A DNA stretch of 64,000 nt from Nomia melanderi (taxonomy: Eukaryota > Arthropoda > Insecta > Hymenoptera > Halictidae). The translations under genes and the position numbers were made by a program. The DNA is taken from contig NC_135007.1 of the NCBI RefSeq assembly GCF_051020985.1, forward strand, positions 15,775,501 to 15,839,500, written 5' to 3'. How positions within the stretch are numbered: the first letter of the stretch is position 1; every line of letters starts with the position of its first letter. Below are positions 45,201-57,892 of this stretch, one piece after another. The notes beneath the pieces were generated by a model, which saw only the letters and a program-made list of their open reading frames with translations, was not told the origin of the DNA and made no database searches.

Positions 45201-47620
45201 AAATTCCGTGGATTTAGATAATGCTAAGCATGTATAATGCTTTTAAATTTGTTAGCATGTCCATATTAATCTTATAATGGATACTGTGAATAGACATACT
45301 AATCCAAATCTTCAGAAAACATTCTTTGAATTCATTAAGAGAACTCTTTTGTTTGAAATATTCAACAATAGTCCAGTATATCGTAAAATTATAAGAGAAG
45401 GAAATGAACTGAAGAACGAGCAGTTGATTGTTAGGAAAGTTTTAAACACAATAAAAATGCCAAGACAAAAAGTGTGCGTGTGCATGCGTGACGCTGCTGG
45501 TGAAACAAGTATGGTGACTTTCTTACTGCTCTTATAAGAAGTGGAATAATATATTTATCATAGGTAAAAAAACATAGGTTGAAATTGTTTTTCATTGAAG
45601 AAATGTGGTTCCTTGCTTACAGACTTCTCGATAGTGGACCTGTATGTTGTTGTTTGTCTACCTGAAATACTTGCACTGAAAACCTAATGCTTGAAAAGGA
45701 TTGATCTCCGCTAGCAATTAAGCTGTAGTGTTTTAATCAGAATCACTGATTTGTTTCACCGACAGTACATATATGCGTGTGTGCGTCAGGATGTCCAGTG
45801 TCTCCAATATATGTTGAGATATTCACAGAAATGTTTACCATAAGAATTTAAGGAAAACTGAGGTTCTCTCAGAAAAGTAATATCCATTGAATATTTATTA
45901 AAAATGTTGCTCAAAGTTTGCATAAAATACGGTTAGATCCCTGTAAAGGTATTGCTTTTTCCCTGCTTCTCATCTTGCACACTGTCAATATCATGATTCA
46001 CCTCTAAAAATCCTCTGATTCATCCGTAGTAAATATATAGGATGATTCGTATAAAGTGATCTGAAAGCAATTATTCTTGAAGGTAAAAGTGCTTGATAAC
46101 ATTCTTATACACTTAAGACGTCGTCGTTAATGCGGAATGTTTTTTTTGTATCAAATCTTTCATATGTCCTTACACAGTTAATGATATTTCATTATAAGTA
46201 TGTCAAAATATTTATAGGATTGATAAGGATACTCGAATGGAATAAAATATATTCCATGATATTTTATCAAATCTAAACAAAAATAGAGATGATTTTGCTC
46301 TTGTTTTGCTTACTGCAACCTTCCATTTTTAAATTAGACAGCAAAACAGGGGCAGACCAGAATGCAAAAAGTAGACCATTTTTGTTTCATTTCGGCTTGC
46401 CTATTAAGCTTACAAACATTTCAATGCATATTAGATCTGTGTATCTTTCCTTTTGTACATGGTTCTTCTTAAGTTTTACTTAATTTATGAACAGGCTATT
46501 GAAAATGAGCTTATTAAATGTTGAAGAAGTAATTCATGTTTTAATTACAGGTAATTTGAAATTGCTGATAATATGGTCTTGTAACAAGAGTCTGAGTCCA
46601 GACATTGCAAAGTAATGTAAGACTAATCAGATATTTACAAATTCGTTATTTTTACACTTGAAATGTTAAACAATGAAACATTCAAATTACCATTTGCAAT
46701 AATAACAGTATTCTTTGCTATATAAGAAATAAAAGTTCCATTTTCATTTCATTCAAAGGAAAGTATTCTCTTTGATTCAGTCAAATCTCAATAATCCAAT
46801 AATAATAAATATATATATTTGTTAAAATACAAGTTAATTTTTCAAATGTAACTCAAGGAGCAACAACGGTAATTAGTGATCATTTAACAGATTCAATTAG
46901 TAAGTATTACACAGCATTCTCCTACTATATAAGTATTTATTTTCTTTCCAAAAGCAAATTTTCCTTTTTACAAATTTAACATCACAGTAGTGTAATGTAT
47001 TAAAAAGCCGTTAAGATAATAATTTTAAAACATCCCACTTCCTTATCCCGGATTGGTGGCGCCATTTAGTGAGAGACCGCTCAAACTTCTAACCAAAACA
47101 CGTCTTGTCCCTTTGTACAATTTTTAATGAATGAATAAATATTTACAACAATTGAACAGCATATTATAAAGTTCACAATCTCAGGAACGAGAAACATAGC
47201 AATCGATAAATACAATAAATTAATAAGGTTGGTTAAGAAATATTCTACCATATCGACAAGAACACCATACTATCCCTGTCCTTCTCACTCCCATATATCT
47301 ACGGAGGTCCGAATATCCAGGAACAATTGTTTGGCGCTGCGAATCGAACGTAGAATGTCATAGCATGAGGGAAATCTACTCGATTCATAACTTTCGGGTG
47401 GTGAAACAGAGTGAAATTATTTTGACAGTTGGGTACGTGCATGTGAAGTCACATTACGTACCATAGAATACTATGAAATAGATTGGAGTACAATTATTGT
47501 AACAATTGTTGTATAGGACAATCTTCTTATTTTATATTAAAATCCTGGTAGAATTAATTGAAAGTAGTCGAAAAATAATTTGATAATAAAAGACGTTTTA
47601 TATTTGTCCTCTGTGAAACC
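42271..47620. other. RFX7 3' UTR and AT-rich intergenic region
   Basis: About 5.3 kb. The first about 450 bp are RFX7 3' UTR if the signal at 42,713 is used; the rest could be a longer alternative UTR. There are short AT repeats near 43,340-43,370 and 45,077-45,105. A GC-richer patch at 47,040-47,100 includes GGTGGCGCCATTTAG. No coding exon is supported; the longest frames (70-90 codons) look random. Confidence 0.55.
42713..42718 (+). terminator. Possible RFX7 poly(A) signal
   Basis: AATAAA 443 nt beyond the stop codon, followed by T-rich sequence. Earlier copies of the hexamer are not evident in the 3' UTR. Confidence 0.55.
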
Positions 47621-48588
47621 ATGTTGAAACCAAAAGCTCTTACACAAGTACTTAGTCAAGCAAATACAGGAGGAGTAGAAAATACATTGTAAGTATTGTC
47701 TGTTAACAATACGATTCTTATCATTTCTGACAAAATATAGATTGTTTATTCTTCGTATATATTATCTAGTAATAATTGAAGTTGTTAAATATATGTATAA
47801 TAAGTATTGAAAGGATTACACGATTGTTGTTACTTTTATAATTATGACATTTACCTGTAAATAATCGTACCAATTATTATTAAATTATACGCTTAAAACA
47901 ATTTCAGCTTATTAAACAGAGATGGTGGTTTGTTAGCTTATAGTGGATACGGAGACAAAGATGCAAGAGTTACGGCTGCAATTACAAGCAATATTTGGTC
48001 AGCTTATGAAAAAAATGGACGTAATGCATTCAAAGAAGATGAATTGCAATTTGTATTAATGGATTGTGTGGTAATTATTAAATTCTCTGCCATTATGTAT
48101 TAAATATACAAAATAAGCTATTTACATGAAACCATTCTAATAACTTTGATGAATATAAGTTTGTTTAAACGAGTGTTACATTTAAAGAAAATTACCGATA
48201 AAATCATCTGAGTTATTAAAATAGTTCTATTAACAGTTTTTTATTATATAGAAATTGAAGCATTTGTTTGATTGATTTTCTTTAACTTTCTTTAATTATT
48301 GAAAATAAAAATTCGATTAGTACAAATTTTAAATATGATTTGAATTATGATGATATTCATATTATTATTAGAAAGTGTTTATATTTTATTTTAAAAATTT
48401 CAATTATGTTGTACACTTGTCAAACAAATCTTTTGTAGGAGGGGAAAGTCGTAATTACTGAAGTAGCAAATTTATTGTTATGTTTATATGCAAAAGAGAA
48501 TGTAGGATTTGGTTTACTAAGAGAAAAGGCACAAGCTCTAGCAAGATATCTTGATCAACCATTAAAAACAATAGCCAATATGCCTTGA
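47621..48588 (+). CDS. LAMTOR2: Ragulator subunit LAMTOR2 (p14/ROBLD3), three exons
   Basis: Exons 47621-47688, 47908-48070 and 48439-48588 join to 126 residues, one longer than human. The product is a roadblock-fold subunit that pairs with LAMTOR3 in Ragulator, tethering Rag GTPases and MEK1/mTORC1 signalling to late endosomes and lysosomes. Nearly the whole N terminus MLKPKALTQVLSQANTGGVE is family consensus, as are LLAYSGYGDKDARVTAAI, MDCVEGKVVITEVANLLLC and YAKENVGFG. The codon split by the first intron reads Phe (TT|C) where human has Leu. Individual exons are short, so a simple open-frame scan misses this gene. The upstream 5 kb is gene-empty. Confidence 0.96.
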
Positions 48589-48712
48589 ACAACATACTTA
48601 TGTAAGAGTATTTTTCATTAACTGTGCTATAATATTATAATTGTATATTCTAACACTTATAATTTTTTGTAAAAATATATGATTTGTACTACTCTTGAAA
48701 TAATATATTTTT

Positions 48713-48718
48713 AATAAA
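48713..48718 (+). terminator. LAMTOR2 poly(A) signal
   Basis: AATAAA 125 nt after the LAMTOR2 stop, following a T-rich tract. Confidence 0.7.
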
Positions 48719-50109
48719 TCAGAAGTTGGTTTATTAGCTCAAAGACCTGTTTATTAGTTAAAACTATGTATAGAAAAATTATGATTAAAATCAAAGACTG
48801 ATGTAAACATTCAAAACAAAGAATATAAAAAAGATATATATACAAATCTTTATAATAATGTATATGCTATTATAAGAAATGCATCTTTTTATATTTTAAT
48901 GAAATTTATTTGTCATATACCTGTAATACTTTCCTTGTATAAATCAGTAACAAACTATTTCAACAAATACAATATAAAAGATATATTATTTAGTACACTT
49001 AAAATACATGATATTTCTTTCTAAGTATCTGAAATTTGAAGTAAAAAGTAAAAAAAAAAGATAATACGAAGAAGAGAAATATAATGATACCACTATAACA
49101 GTATCCTACCTAAAAAGAGTGATCTAATTGTCAATATAAATATTAATTTATATTTTATAATATCCTAATACATTGAATTAATGTCCATAATATAAACATA
49201 TAATTTTCATTGTTTCACTATTATAAAATGAACTGGAACACTGAAATAATATACTATGATGTGTATTACGTATTATAAAATTTATACTATTAGTGAAGTT
49301 TCATACACATGTTTATATAACAGCTAAATTGCCATGTTATTATTATTGCAATAATAAGATTTATTTATACATAACTCAAGTAAAAATCATATTCTGAATA
49401 AATTTCAAGCATAACTTCTACTACATACATGTATTTAGAAGTAGCTGACTCTCTATTTTATAATAATAAAATGTATTAGTTTCTAATTTATTATTTCTAC
49501 TAATCACAGAAATATACCGCAAAAACAGAAATTATAAAAATTACAGGTATTTAAATAAAAAATGAAAGGATTGGCTATATATTAAAAAATCGAAATCGAA
49601 ATCTGATGGGGTTATTGATAAAAATAATATTACTGTACTTGCAATGTATTTCACTGTTTACGATTACAATATTCTTTGATCATTTCAGAAAATTTCAATA
49701 TTCTTTTTAAAAAACAAAAACTAAAGAGTCAAACAAATTCTAGCTTAATAAACATTACATACGAAATCTTTCAATTCTTTCCAAATTTGTATCTTTTTAT
49801 CATAGCTAATGTGTTGCTCAACATTAAACCAGATTACATGTAAAATTAATACGATCGAATTTAATTATTTACCGATAACATATTTAAGTACTTACTTATC
49901 ATACCATGGTAAGAATTTCGTTTGTTTTCATTTCGAATTCGATTCTATAAAGCACATGATGATAAAATCTATTGAAGGAATACATAGAAGAAATATTTAT
50001 GTAAAATTAAGTATTACGTAAACATAATTATACAATAATGAATGTGAATAATTTTTAAAGTAATTATAGGATAAGCATATTTCTTATCAATAAAATTATC
50101 TTCCCTCAT

Positions 50110-50192
50110 TAACACACACCACACACATACTTAGATACATCCAAAAACCACACACACATCACACACACCAGCACGCGCCACACGCACATACA
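50110..50192 (+). repeat. CA-rich simple sequence
   Basis: Imperfect CACACAC/CACACACC repeats with CGCGCCACACGC near the end. Confidence 0.8.
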
Positions 50193-51761
50193 GTAATAGG
50201 TATATGTATACTATTCATTTACATTACGAATAAATTAGACCATATAAAAATTTCATGACTTCTATAAGAAAAAACACAAGTGTTTTCTGGAAAAGTGAAA
50301 GGATTTATTCAATTCTCATTCAAATTTGATCTTTTTTAAGCAATATTTATTTTTCAGATTATTTATTAAAAAAACAAGAAATTTAATTAAGTCATTTAGA
50401 AGTACAAGATTTAGAGCATTAACCCTTTGAAATGTATAAACGAATATCTTGTACATAAATCAAAATCGGTTTGTAAAATATTTTGTCCAAACAATGGAAG
50501 AAGTAAACATTTATTTGTATGGTACCTTATTCACTGATGTGAATGAATGACTTACTAAAATGAAATATATTCCTGTTAAGTGCAAAACTTTGATCATGTG
50601 ATATGCCAAGTCGCCATTATTGTTTCATTAAGTCAGTTCTTAACATAAATGAATAGTATACCTATCTATATATATATATGTATCATATATATATATATAG
50701 ATGTATCAAACTCACATTTATATTATTTATATTTATACACTTTCTCTTGCAATCATTGTATTTTATCTAACTTAAAATGTTATTCATATTAAAGTTTACT
50801 TTTGAATTTGTACATACAGAGAACATGAAAAAGTTGGTTGAAACTTCTTGTATGGTTTCGGCATAACAGAATAATTAGTACAACATATGTAAATATAAAT
50901 ATGTTCAGAAACATTTACTTTTAAAATCATTAACAGAATGAACTTACAGTAAATAGGTGAAGTGTATTGTATATCAAATTCTGAGTTAGTCTTATAATAT
51001 CTGTGGAACAGATTCTGGTTTTTAATAAATAAATACCGTTCACTTAGTAGTATTGTGTACGTTTATGTAAAACATATTATTTTCATATAAAAGTAAAATT
51101 AACAACTATAGTTACAAAACTTAGTTTTTAGGACACTTGATGGAAATCAAATAGTATTGTATCTTCAAAAGTAAATGACTTTTGGATACTTGTTTATATG
51201 ACCTCTTTTTTTTTGATTCTGCACATAATATTTATTCATCTTCCTTGTTCTGACCAACCTTTTTTTTTATACATTTTGTATAATTTTAATTGTATCTATT
51301 AATAATACATGTTAATGAATTAATAAATTTAGAAATTTATCTATGAAAGTACAAATTTGTTCACATACAGTTATTAAATTTCTACTCCTAGTGAGATAAT
51401 ATTAATTAGTGTATTGATTAGATTAACAATTAGAATTTACAATGCAAAACAATATCATACTTCAATATTAGTAACTCTGTATATTGCGAGAAATAATTGA
51501 TGTTGGTCTTAATTTTCTTGATTTTCAGTATAAAAAACAGTGAATACAAGCCAATCAACGTATCGAATTTTTTTATTTATACATACAATCCTAAAATTCC
51601 TATCTGTTAGTTATATTTATTTGTTTAATATTAGTTGTTTAGAAATATATATGGCAATGTAAAAATGTAATTTTTTAATAGTATCTTCACAGTATGTTGC
51701 ATTCACATTGAAAAAAAATTTGTTCACAAGATTATCATGCATACTTGTGCAGACAGTGTAT

Positions 51762-51835
51762 AACATACAGTATATGGTATATAATATATAATATTATACA
51801 TATTATATCATATATTATAACATATTATATAATTC
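51762..51835. repeat. Palindromic AT-rich stretch
   Basis: Overlapping self-complementary words (ATATAATATATAATATTATA, ATATTATAACATATTATAT) over about 75 bp. Could form cruciforms, or is merely AT simple sequence. Confidence 0.6.
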
Positions 51836-53069
51836 TCACTGCATTTTTGACAATTTAATGCCTCGTATATTTTTTTCTCTCATAATTAATCCTTTTAAAT
51901 ATGAATATATTGTCTACAACACTTCCTTAATAGGCCTTCAACAATTGACAACCTATGTTATGTTTATTATAATGTGTTTTTTACTTCTGAGTTTGCACAA
52001 AATTATATATTACAGCCTTAATTAATATATTTAGGAAAATTAAATTTTATTCAATGTAATCGTGTTCATCATAAATGTAAATAAATGTATACAAAATAAA
52101 GGTAAAGAAAGTAATACATCCATAGATATATAGTTTTAAACTGTGTTATTCAGATTGCATTTTTGTAACAAAATATAATGCAATAAAAATCAAATGCATT
52201 TAGAAAATTATTGTTAACTAGTTTAAAGTATATTCATTGTTATTCCTCGTACGATTTAAAATTTTTATAGGAGTTTTATGTTCAAGCTTCTTCATTTTAC
52301 ACATTACCATGTATTATTAAACGATATAATAAATTGCTTTTGTAGAAAATGAATTTTCGTCCCAGATAATTAAAAATATCATGCTAGATATATAAATATT
52401 ATTTTATGTTTTATAGCGGCAGTGCGAAGGTAAGTAATTTAGATTATATTATAATAACGACAGAATTAAAATAAAAAGTATTTCTGTACAATTAGATACA
52501 AAATAATAAACTATTTATTACTAGAGATAGTATCTATATTCAGTGTAGAAATTTGTATGAAAACGATTGCCCTCATGAATGCTATTGTCTCTTAAACTAT
52601 TTAATGAAACTAAAACATAACTTCTGTCATTTTAAACAATAATATTTCTTTTACAAGAGGATTATTCAATTTTATTAATGGGATAGAAAATTTTACTTTA
52701 TCATTAAGTTCTCCATTATTATAAAGTATATGATCCCATGTTAAATTGCTAAACACTACTTGTGCCACTGAAATCCATATCTATTTCTGTTGAATGTTGA
52801 TAAAAAACAAAATGTATGCATTAGTATATGATACTTTTGGTTCTTAAAGCTTGATCACGTATTCTTGCATTATAGCTACATATCTACAAAAGGTATCATA
52901 CCTTTGCATATTATCTGTTGTTTGTATTACCATCATATAGGAAAATGATGTAATGGAGATTTATATGAACTTAAATATGTGAATGTAGAAACAAAAGCAG
53001 TCTTCATCTTGTCGCTGCACAGTTGATTTAATTAAACGAAGTAAGGAAAGAAAAGGACGGATTTAGAGA

Positions 53070-56000
53070 TTACATGCGAGAACCCTTCTGCTGCAGAACC
53101 TAAAATACAATTTAATGATTGAAACTTAGAATAATGTATTAAACATTTTAAGTTAAAATTACATTTCTAAGTTTTACAAAGTTAACAGATATGTCGTTTT
53201 ACTTTATCGTTTATGAAATTTGTAAATGAATAAGTTTTAGCATTGTTCAGCCTCTGTATTTTGTTATATAATTTTTTACTTCACTAAACATTGTACTAAA
53301 TTTCAACTATATTTACAAGAGTTATTTTATATACAAACATAATTTCTATATGATTATGTATTGTTCCATTTACAGTTCCGTTTTGATTAATAATTTAAAA
53401 ATTCGTTACTTTACGAAATTTAATATCTCTAAATCAAAGGAACAAAATACATTTGAAATATTTCAAACATGCAATAATGAATCATGCAGGACATAGGGTA
53501 GAAAGTAACCAAACCAATAAAAGAAACAATTCTTTATTCGATGAACAGCATGCGATACAAAAATAACAGTATGATACATATAGCAAACATCAGAGGCAGA
53601 ACATGCTCATGCGAATTGGCCCCTGAATTGACACAAACTAATATAAAATGCTTCGATAATTAAAATAGAATAATACAGTATTGTTTAAATCAGATTACAG
53701 AAAGTTATAAAAAATGGAAAACAAAAATACTTGTAAGTTTGGCCTAAACACTACAATGTAAATTACTTAACAATATCTAAGATTGTGCATTTGTATCTAC
53801 TATAAGGCACTCTTTTATATTTGTTTGTATTAATTTTAATGTTATATTATTTTAATTTATATAAATAAGTCTTGTGCAAAGAAATGTAAAAATAAAATGG
53901 ATAAAGAAATGTGACTTATAGAAGATCTTCATCACGATTTTAAAGTCTACATTTTTCACTAAAATGATCTTTGGTAGCATTAATGATAAAATAATAACAA
54001 TTTGTAATTCAATTTATTCTATTACTTCAATTGATTCATTTGTAACAAAACAAATTGTAACTTATATTTAAACAAAAATATTAGTTTGATTTATTACAGA
54101 TGAATTGATTGAATGAATATAATGATGAAATATGGTAATACTGTTGTACATCAGAGGTTCTTCATTTTAGTGGTCAAATTTTTCTGAATTTTAAATTTAC
54201 ATATATTTTAATGTAAATATTTCATATGTAGATGAACAAATATAATGATCAAGTTTTCCTACACAGAACTATCAATCAGAACTTCTGATACAGAAAAATA
54301 TGAATATTTAATTATTAATATTCTTAATATGAATTTACAGGAAATACCACAATATAATTAAAAAAAAAAAAGGAGGAATAAACTCAGAACCGTATAAGTA
54401 TTTAGTCAAACCATAATAAGATTATAGATAATTGTTTTGGTTCAGATAATTATGTGAAAAACTTGAATGCGATTTTGATACCTTAACACGATCCGTTGAC
54501 TCTTGTTCCTTGCTGTTTAATTGACTGGCCCCATATTCACGACTAACCACACATAGAAACTCAGCATGATCATCATTTCCATAGTTATATTGTGATCCTA
54601 TATTGATTAACTAAAACAAGTAAAGTTACATTATTGTGACTTTTAAAGTAAATATTAATACTTTCATTAGTTTATTTAAATATATTATTTCTCTGTGGAC
54701 TGAATAGTTATTCCAATGCAAGCCAGATCAATTGACTATTAAAGAATATTAAAAAGGAATTCAATTGTAACATTTATGAAATAATTATTAGCTTTAGAGA
54801 ATAAAATACCTGTTCAAATTTCCATCCGTCAGACATTGTCGAAACCATTTGTGTTAGTTCATCCTCGTGACACTGAAGAACTCTATAAACATGTTTCTTT
54901 GAATCCCGTAATGGTCTAGTGTCTCTCAATATAATTCTTTCCTTGACTAGTCGAATTAATTCTGTAATATTATAGAATTCTGCTTCTTCTAGAACACCTT
55001 CTTCTGTTAAATCTTTATTAATCACTAATTTCCCATGACGCAAGTAATTCAAAACAGGGCTAAAGTATGTTGGATCACGGTCTATTAAATATGCTCCAGT
55101 TCCATCCTGTACCGAATAAAGCAGATAAAAGTTCTTACATTCTTACAGGCATTAGTTTTCTTGATATCTGTATAACGTGTATAAATTATACATTTTAAAG
55201 TTCGCGGTTATCTTGAAACATTAAACTAACCCTGTCTGAGATGAGATCAGAATCCTCTTGACACAATCTATAAAGAAACGAATTAGGATCTCTGGCTAGT
55301 GTAGTTTTCGCTGTCAAAAAATATGTTCCACCAACATTTAATCGAACCCATTGGTTATTACACCACTTTTGAACATGATTTTCTGTCATTTCGTGTGAAT
55401 TTGTGTCTGTGAAATCCGCCATACTTGCTTTGAACTCGTCTACATTACACTGTATAGGTTCTGTAATGAATCAAATCAGTATCTTAATATTACATTCTTA
55501 AATGGAAAAATAATTCTATAATATTTTCTCGAGATCAAATTTAATTGATATAAGCTAAACGTTAACATATCTTGATTTCGCTCAAAATACAACGTCACTA
55601 TTATAATTATAGAAACGTACGGCGGGAAAACAAACAAAGTGATCATTTCGAAAATAATAAATTTAAAAACTTTATTGCACTTTTTCTTTCTCAAACGCAA
55701 AAGTATTTTAATTCGTATACTGTACAGGTGCAAAGAAATCGTGACAGCAAATAAATTAATAACGAAGGGGCAAAATATGGGGTGGAATCAATGAAAGATA
55801 GTATTGAAATTTTTTAAAATGACAGATGTTCGTATATCCGGCAAAATAGAACGAAGTTTCCACATACATGACATCGATATAAAATTTAACGAAACAAATG
55901 AAAATATTGCTGTTTAATCGCGAATAAAAAAGTGATCGTACAATTTTTATAAAAAAGATTTAAGTAACGTGAATATATTGAAAAGCAACGTTCTTGAAAG

Positions 56001-56102
56001 TACGTGAAACTAATTCTTTGTGTAGAAATTACAATCGCGAGTGTGTCTGGGTTCGAGGCTTCGTATAAATACATCTACATCCTGAAAATTACCGGCAGTC
56101 AT
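53070..56102 (-). CDS. inc: KCTD2/5/17-type BTB adaptor, insomniac (five exons)
   Basis: Exons (minus) 56102-56093, 55460-55231, 55106-54810, 54610-54482 and 53099-53070 join to 231 residues with all phases consistent. The product is a BTB/T1 substrate adaptor for Cullin-3 ubiquitin ligase; the fly orthologue affects sleep. Seen: BTB (about 41-140) opening QWVRLNVGGTYFL, then DPNSFLYRL, GAYLIDRDPTYFSPVLNYL, LRHGKLVINKDL and EEGVLEEAEFYNI; then the C-terminal pentamer region VYRVLQCHEDELTQMVSTMS, DGWKFEQ and HAEFLCVVSREYG; and the terminal VLQQKGSRM, encoded by a 30-nt last exon 1.4 kb away. The 10-nt first coding exon (MTA + G) is supported by phase and an open frame upstream of the internal Met17. 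If it is wrong, translation starts at 55,422 and gives 215 residues. Reading through the exon-4 donor gives an alternative 20-residue tail. Confidence 0.93.
53100..54481 (-). other. Last insomniac intron
   Basis: 1.38 kb AT-rich intron between the main C-terminal exon (donor AAG|gtatca) and the 30-nt terminal exon (acceptor attttag). No other feature is seen. Confidence 0.8.
55461..56092 (-). other. First insomniac intron
   Basis: 632-bp intron inferred from a donor CCG|gtaatt after the 10-nt coding exon and an acceptor ttcattacag before AACCTATACAG. The two parts join as a glutamate codon (G|AA). AT-rich, with nothing else seen. If the upstream start is wrong, this is 5' flank or a UTR intron. 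Confidence 0.6.
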
Positions 56103-56174
56103 TGCGAGAGTCTTGTGATGAAGAGTTTGTCGCCCAACGAGGGCAAAGTTTAAGAACGTTTGCTTGAGCCGAGA
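56103..56174. promoter_or_regulatory. 72-bp insomniac/GID4 bidirectional start region
   Basis: Only 72 bp separate the proposed insomniac ATG (minus, 56102) and the GID4 ATG (plus, 56175). The sequence is GC-richer than its flanks. No TATA box is visible. Both 5' UTRs and the promoter must share this space, unless one or both transcripts start inside the other gene. Confidence 0.5.
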
Positions 56175-57892
56175 ATGCCGGTGAAAGTTGACGTTGTACC
56201 CCCACCGCCCGCAAACTCAAAGCAGCCGGGTGTCACAAAATCTTTGCTTTACAACGGTTCGCGATTTCAAGGCTCTCAAAAGTCTAAAGGCAACAGTTAC
56301 GACGTAGAAGTTGTTTTACAGGTTAGTTCTTCAACTTTCTGGAAATTGCGCCACAAGTATCCCAAATTTCTAACGTACCCTTGACATCTGTCTTTGCCGT
56401 TTAACGATTGATCCTATGTTCTTTTCTCTATAAATACATTACAGCTTTGTATTACAATCGATTAATGATATTATTTATAATTACAAAATATTCATTGTTT
56501 CATATAACCTACAAAGATAATTTCCAGAATGTTACTTTCTACTCTTATGCTCGTATATGAAATTAAGGCAGATACATTTTAGTATCTAACTTATTATCAA
56601 AGTCATGAATGAAGGGGAAAAACACAAATTATCAAAGTCATGGAGCAATTTTTAGTTTTGTCATATCTGTTATTCTTTTATATTATTGTTTTTTCATTTT
56701 CTTCACTTGTAATCTTAGAATGGAATTTTTTAAAAATATTTTCTATAAAAAGGGAGAGTAGGACTTTTGAAGGTATTGTCGGTGTCATATTTAATCAATG
56801 TTTATGCATTCAGTGATTCAAGACTTTTCAACACCTTTTTGAGTTTCTTCTCTTTGATATCATTGCTAATGTATTACGATATTATTAGGAAGGTTTTTAA
56901 TAAAATTCTGCCTATCGTCATTACCATTCAATATTGTATCATCTCTTTGTAGTTGTCGTATATTTCTACTAAGAAAACCACATTGTTCATTAAAGAATGT
57001 CTTTGTTATAAAGTATAAATCGTCTCTACATTATTTCAGGCATCTCTAAAACATTTTTTTATTGCAGCACGTGGACGAGGAAAATAGTTATTTGTGTGGT
57101 TATCTCAAAATTAAAGATCTCACAGAAGAATATCCAACTTTGACAACATTTTTTGATGGTGAAATTATATCAAAAAAGTATCCTTTTTTAACTCGTAAAT
57201 GGGACGCAGATGAAGATGTTGATAAAAAACATTGGGTTTGTACTCTTTTCTGTATTTAACTATGTATTAATTTATATTATTACGTGTGGATTTATTTATT
57301 AATAATTACAGAGCAAATTTGAATCGTTTTGTCAATATGCCAAAACTTTTAATTCAGACACATTTGATTATGAGCCTGTGAAAGGAACTGATTTTGTTTT
57401 TATGAGATGGAAAGAACATTTCTTAGTTCCCGATCATACTGTTAAAGATATCAGTGGTGCCTCCTTTGCAGGATTTTATTACATTTGCTTCCAAAAATCT
57501 GCTGCTACAATTGAAGGTTTTTATTATCATCGTAGTTCTGAATGGTAATGTTCTATTATATAAGCAAATAAAGAATATTCTTACCATAATTAGTTATATA
57601 TAAAACTATCAAAAATTTGCAAACACTTGTTCCATATGGTTTGTGTTATAATATAAAGGAAACGAGTAATACTTTGCACATTATTGTTACAATAACAATA
57701 TATTTTTTTTTAATTTTCATATATTTTTTTCATTTAAGTTCATGCTTATGTATAACTTTTTTTGTGCACACAAATTTATTTTTATTAGAAATCTGCAAAA
57801 ATTTTCAATGAAATTTTCATTATTTCAGGTATCAATCTCTGAATTTAAAACATGTTCCAGAACATAGTATACAGATCTATGAGTTTAGGTGA
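56175..57892 (+). CDS. GID4: GID4, substrate receptor of the CTLH/GID ubiquitin ligase (four exons)
   Basis: Exons 56175-56321, 57068-57235, 57312-57544 and 57829-57892 join to 203 residues. The product binds N-terminal proline degrons and recruits those proteins to the CTLH E3 complex. Seen: a short Pro-rich N terminus; then an almost unbroken family consensus with PGVTKSLLYNGSRFQG, KGNSYDVEVVLQHVD, LCGYLKIKDLTEEYPTLTTF, FLTRKWDADEDVDKKHW, FMRWKEHFLVPDHTVKDISG, ASFAGFYYICFQKSAATIEG, FYYHRSSEWYQSLNLKHVPE and the C-terminal IYEFR. This is the beta-barrel core. It lacks the long disordered N-terminal extension of the human protein, as expected for insects. The first intron is 746 bp, AT-rich and otherwise empty. 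Confidence 0.97.

Larger units (their letters stand above)
48719..53069. other. AT-rich gene-empty region
   Basis: About 4.35 kb of very AT-rich sequence between convergent LAMTOR2 and insomniac. It is probably partly insomniac 3' UTR (minus-strand AATAAA at 52671-52676). It contains CA-rich sequence at 50,110-50,190, short AT runs near 50,670-50,700 and a palindromic AT stretch at 51,762-51,835. No coding sequence is seen. Confidence 0.55.

Noticed and set aside
45277..45537. 86-codon frame in the RFX7-LAMTOR2 interval
   Set aside because: No recognisable motif and no flanking splice sites forming a longer product; expected by chance in 5 kb.
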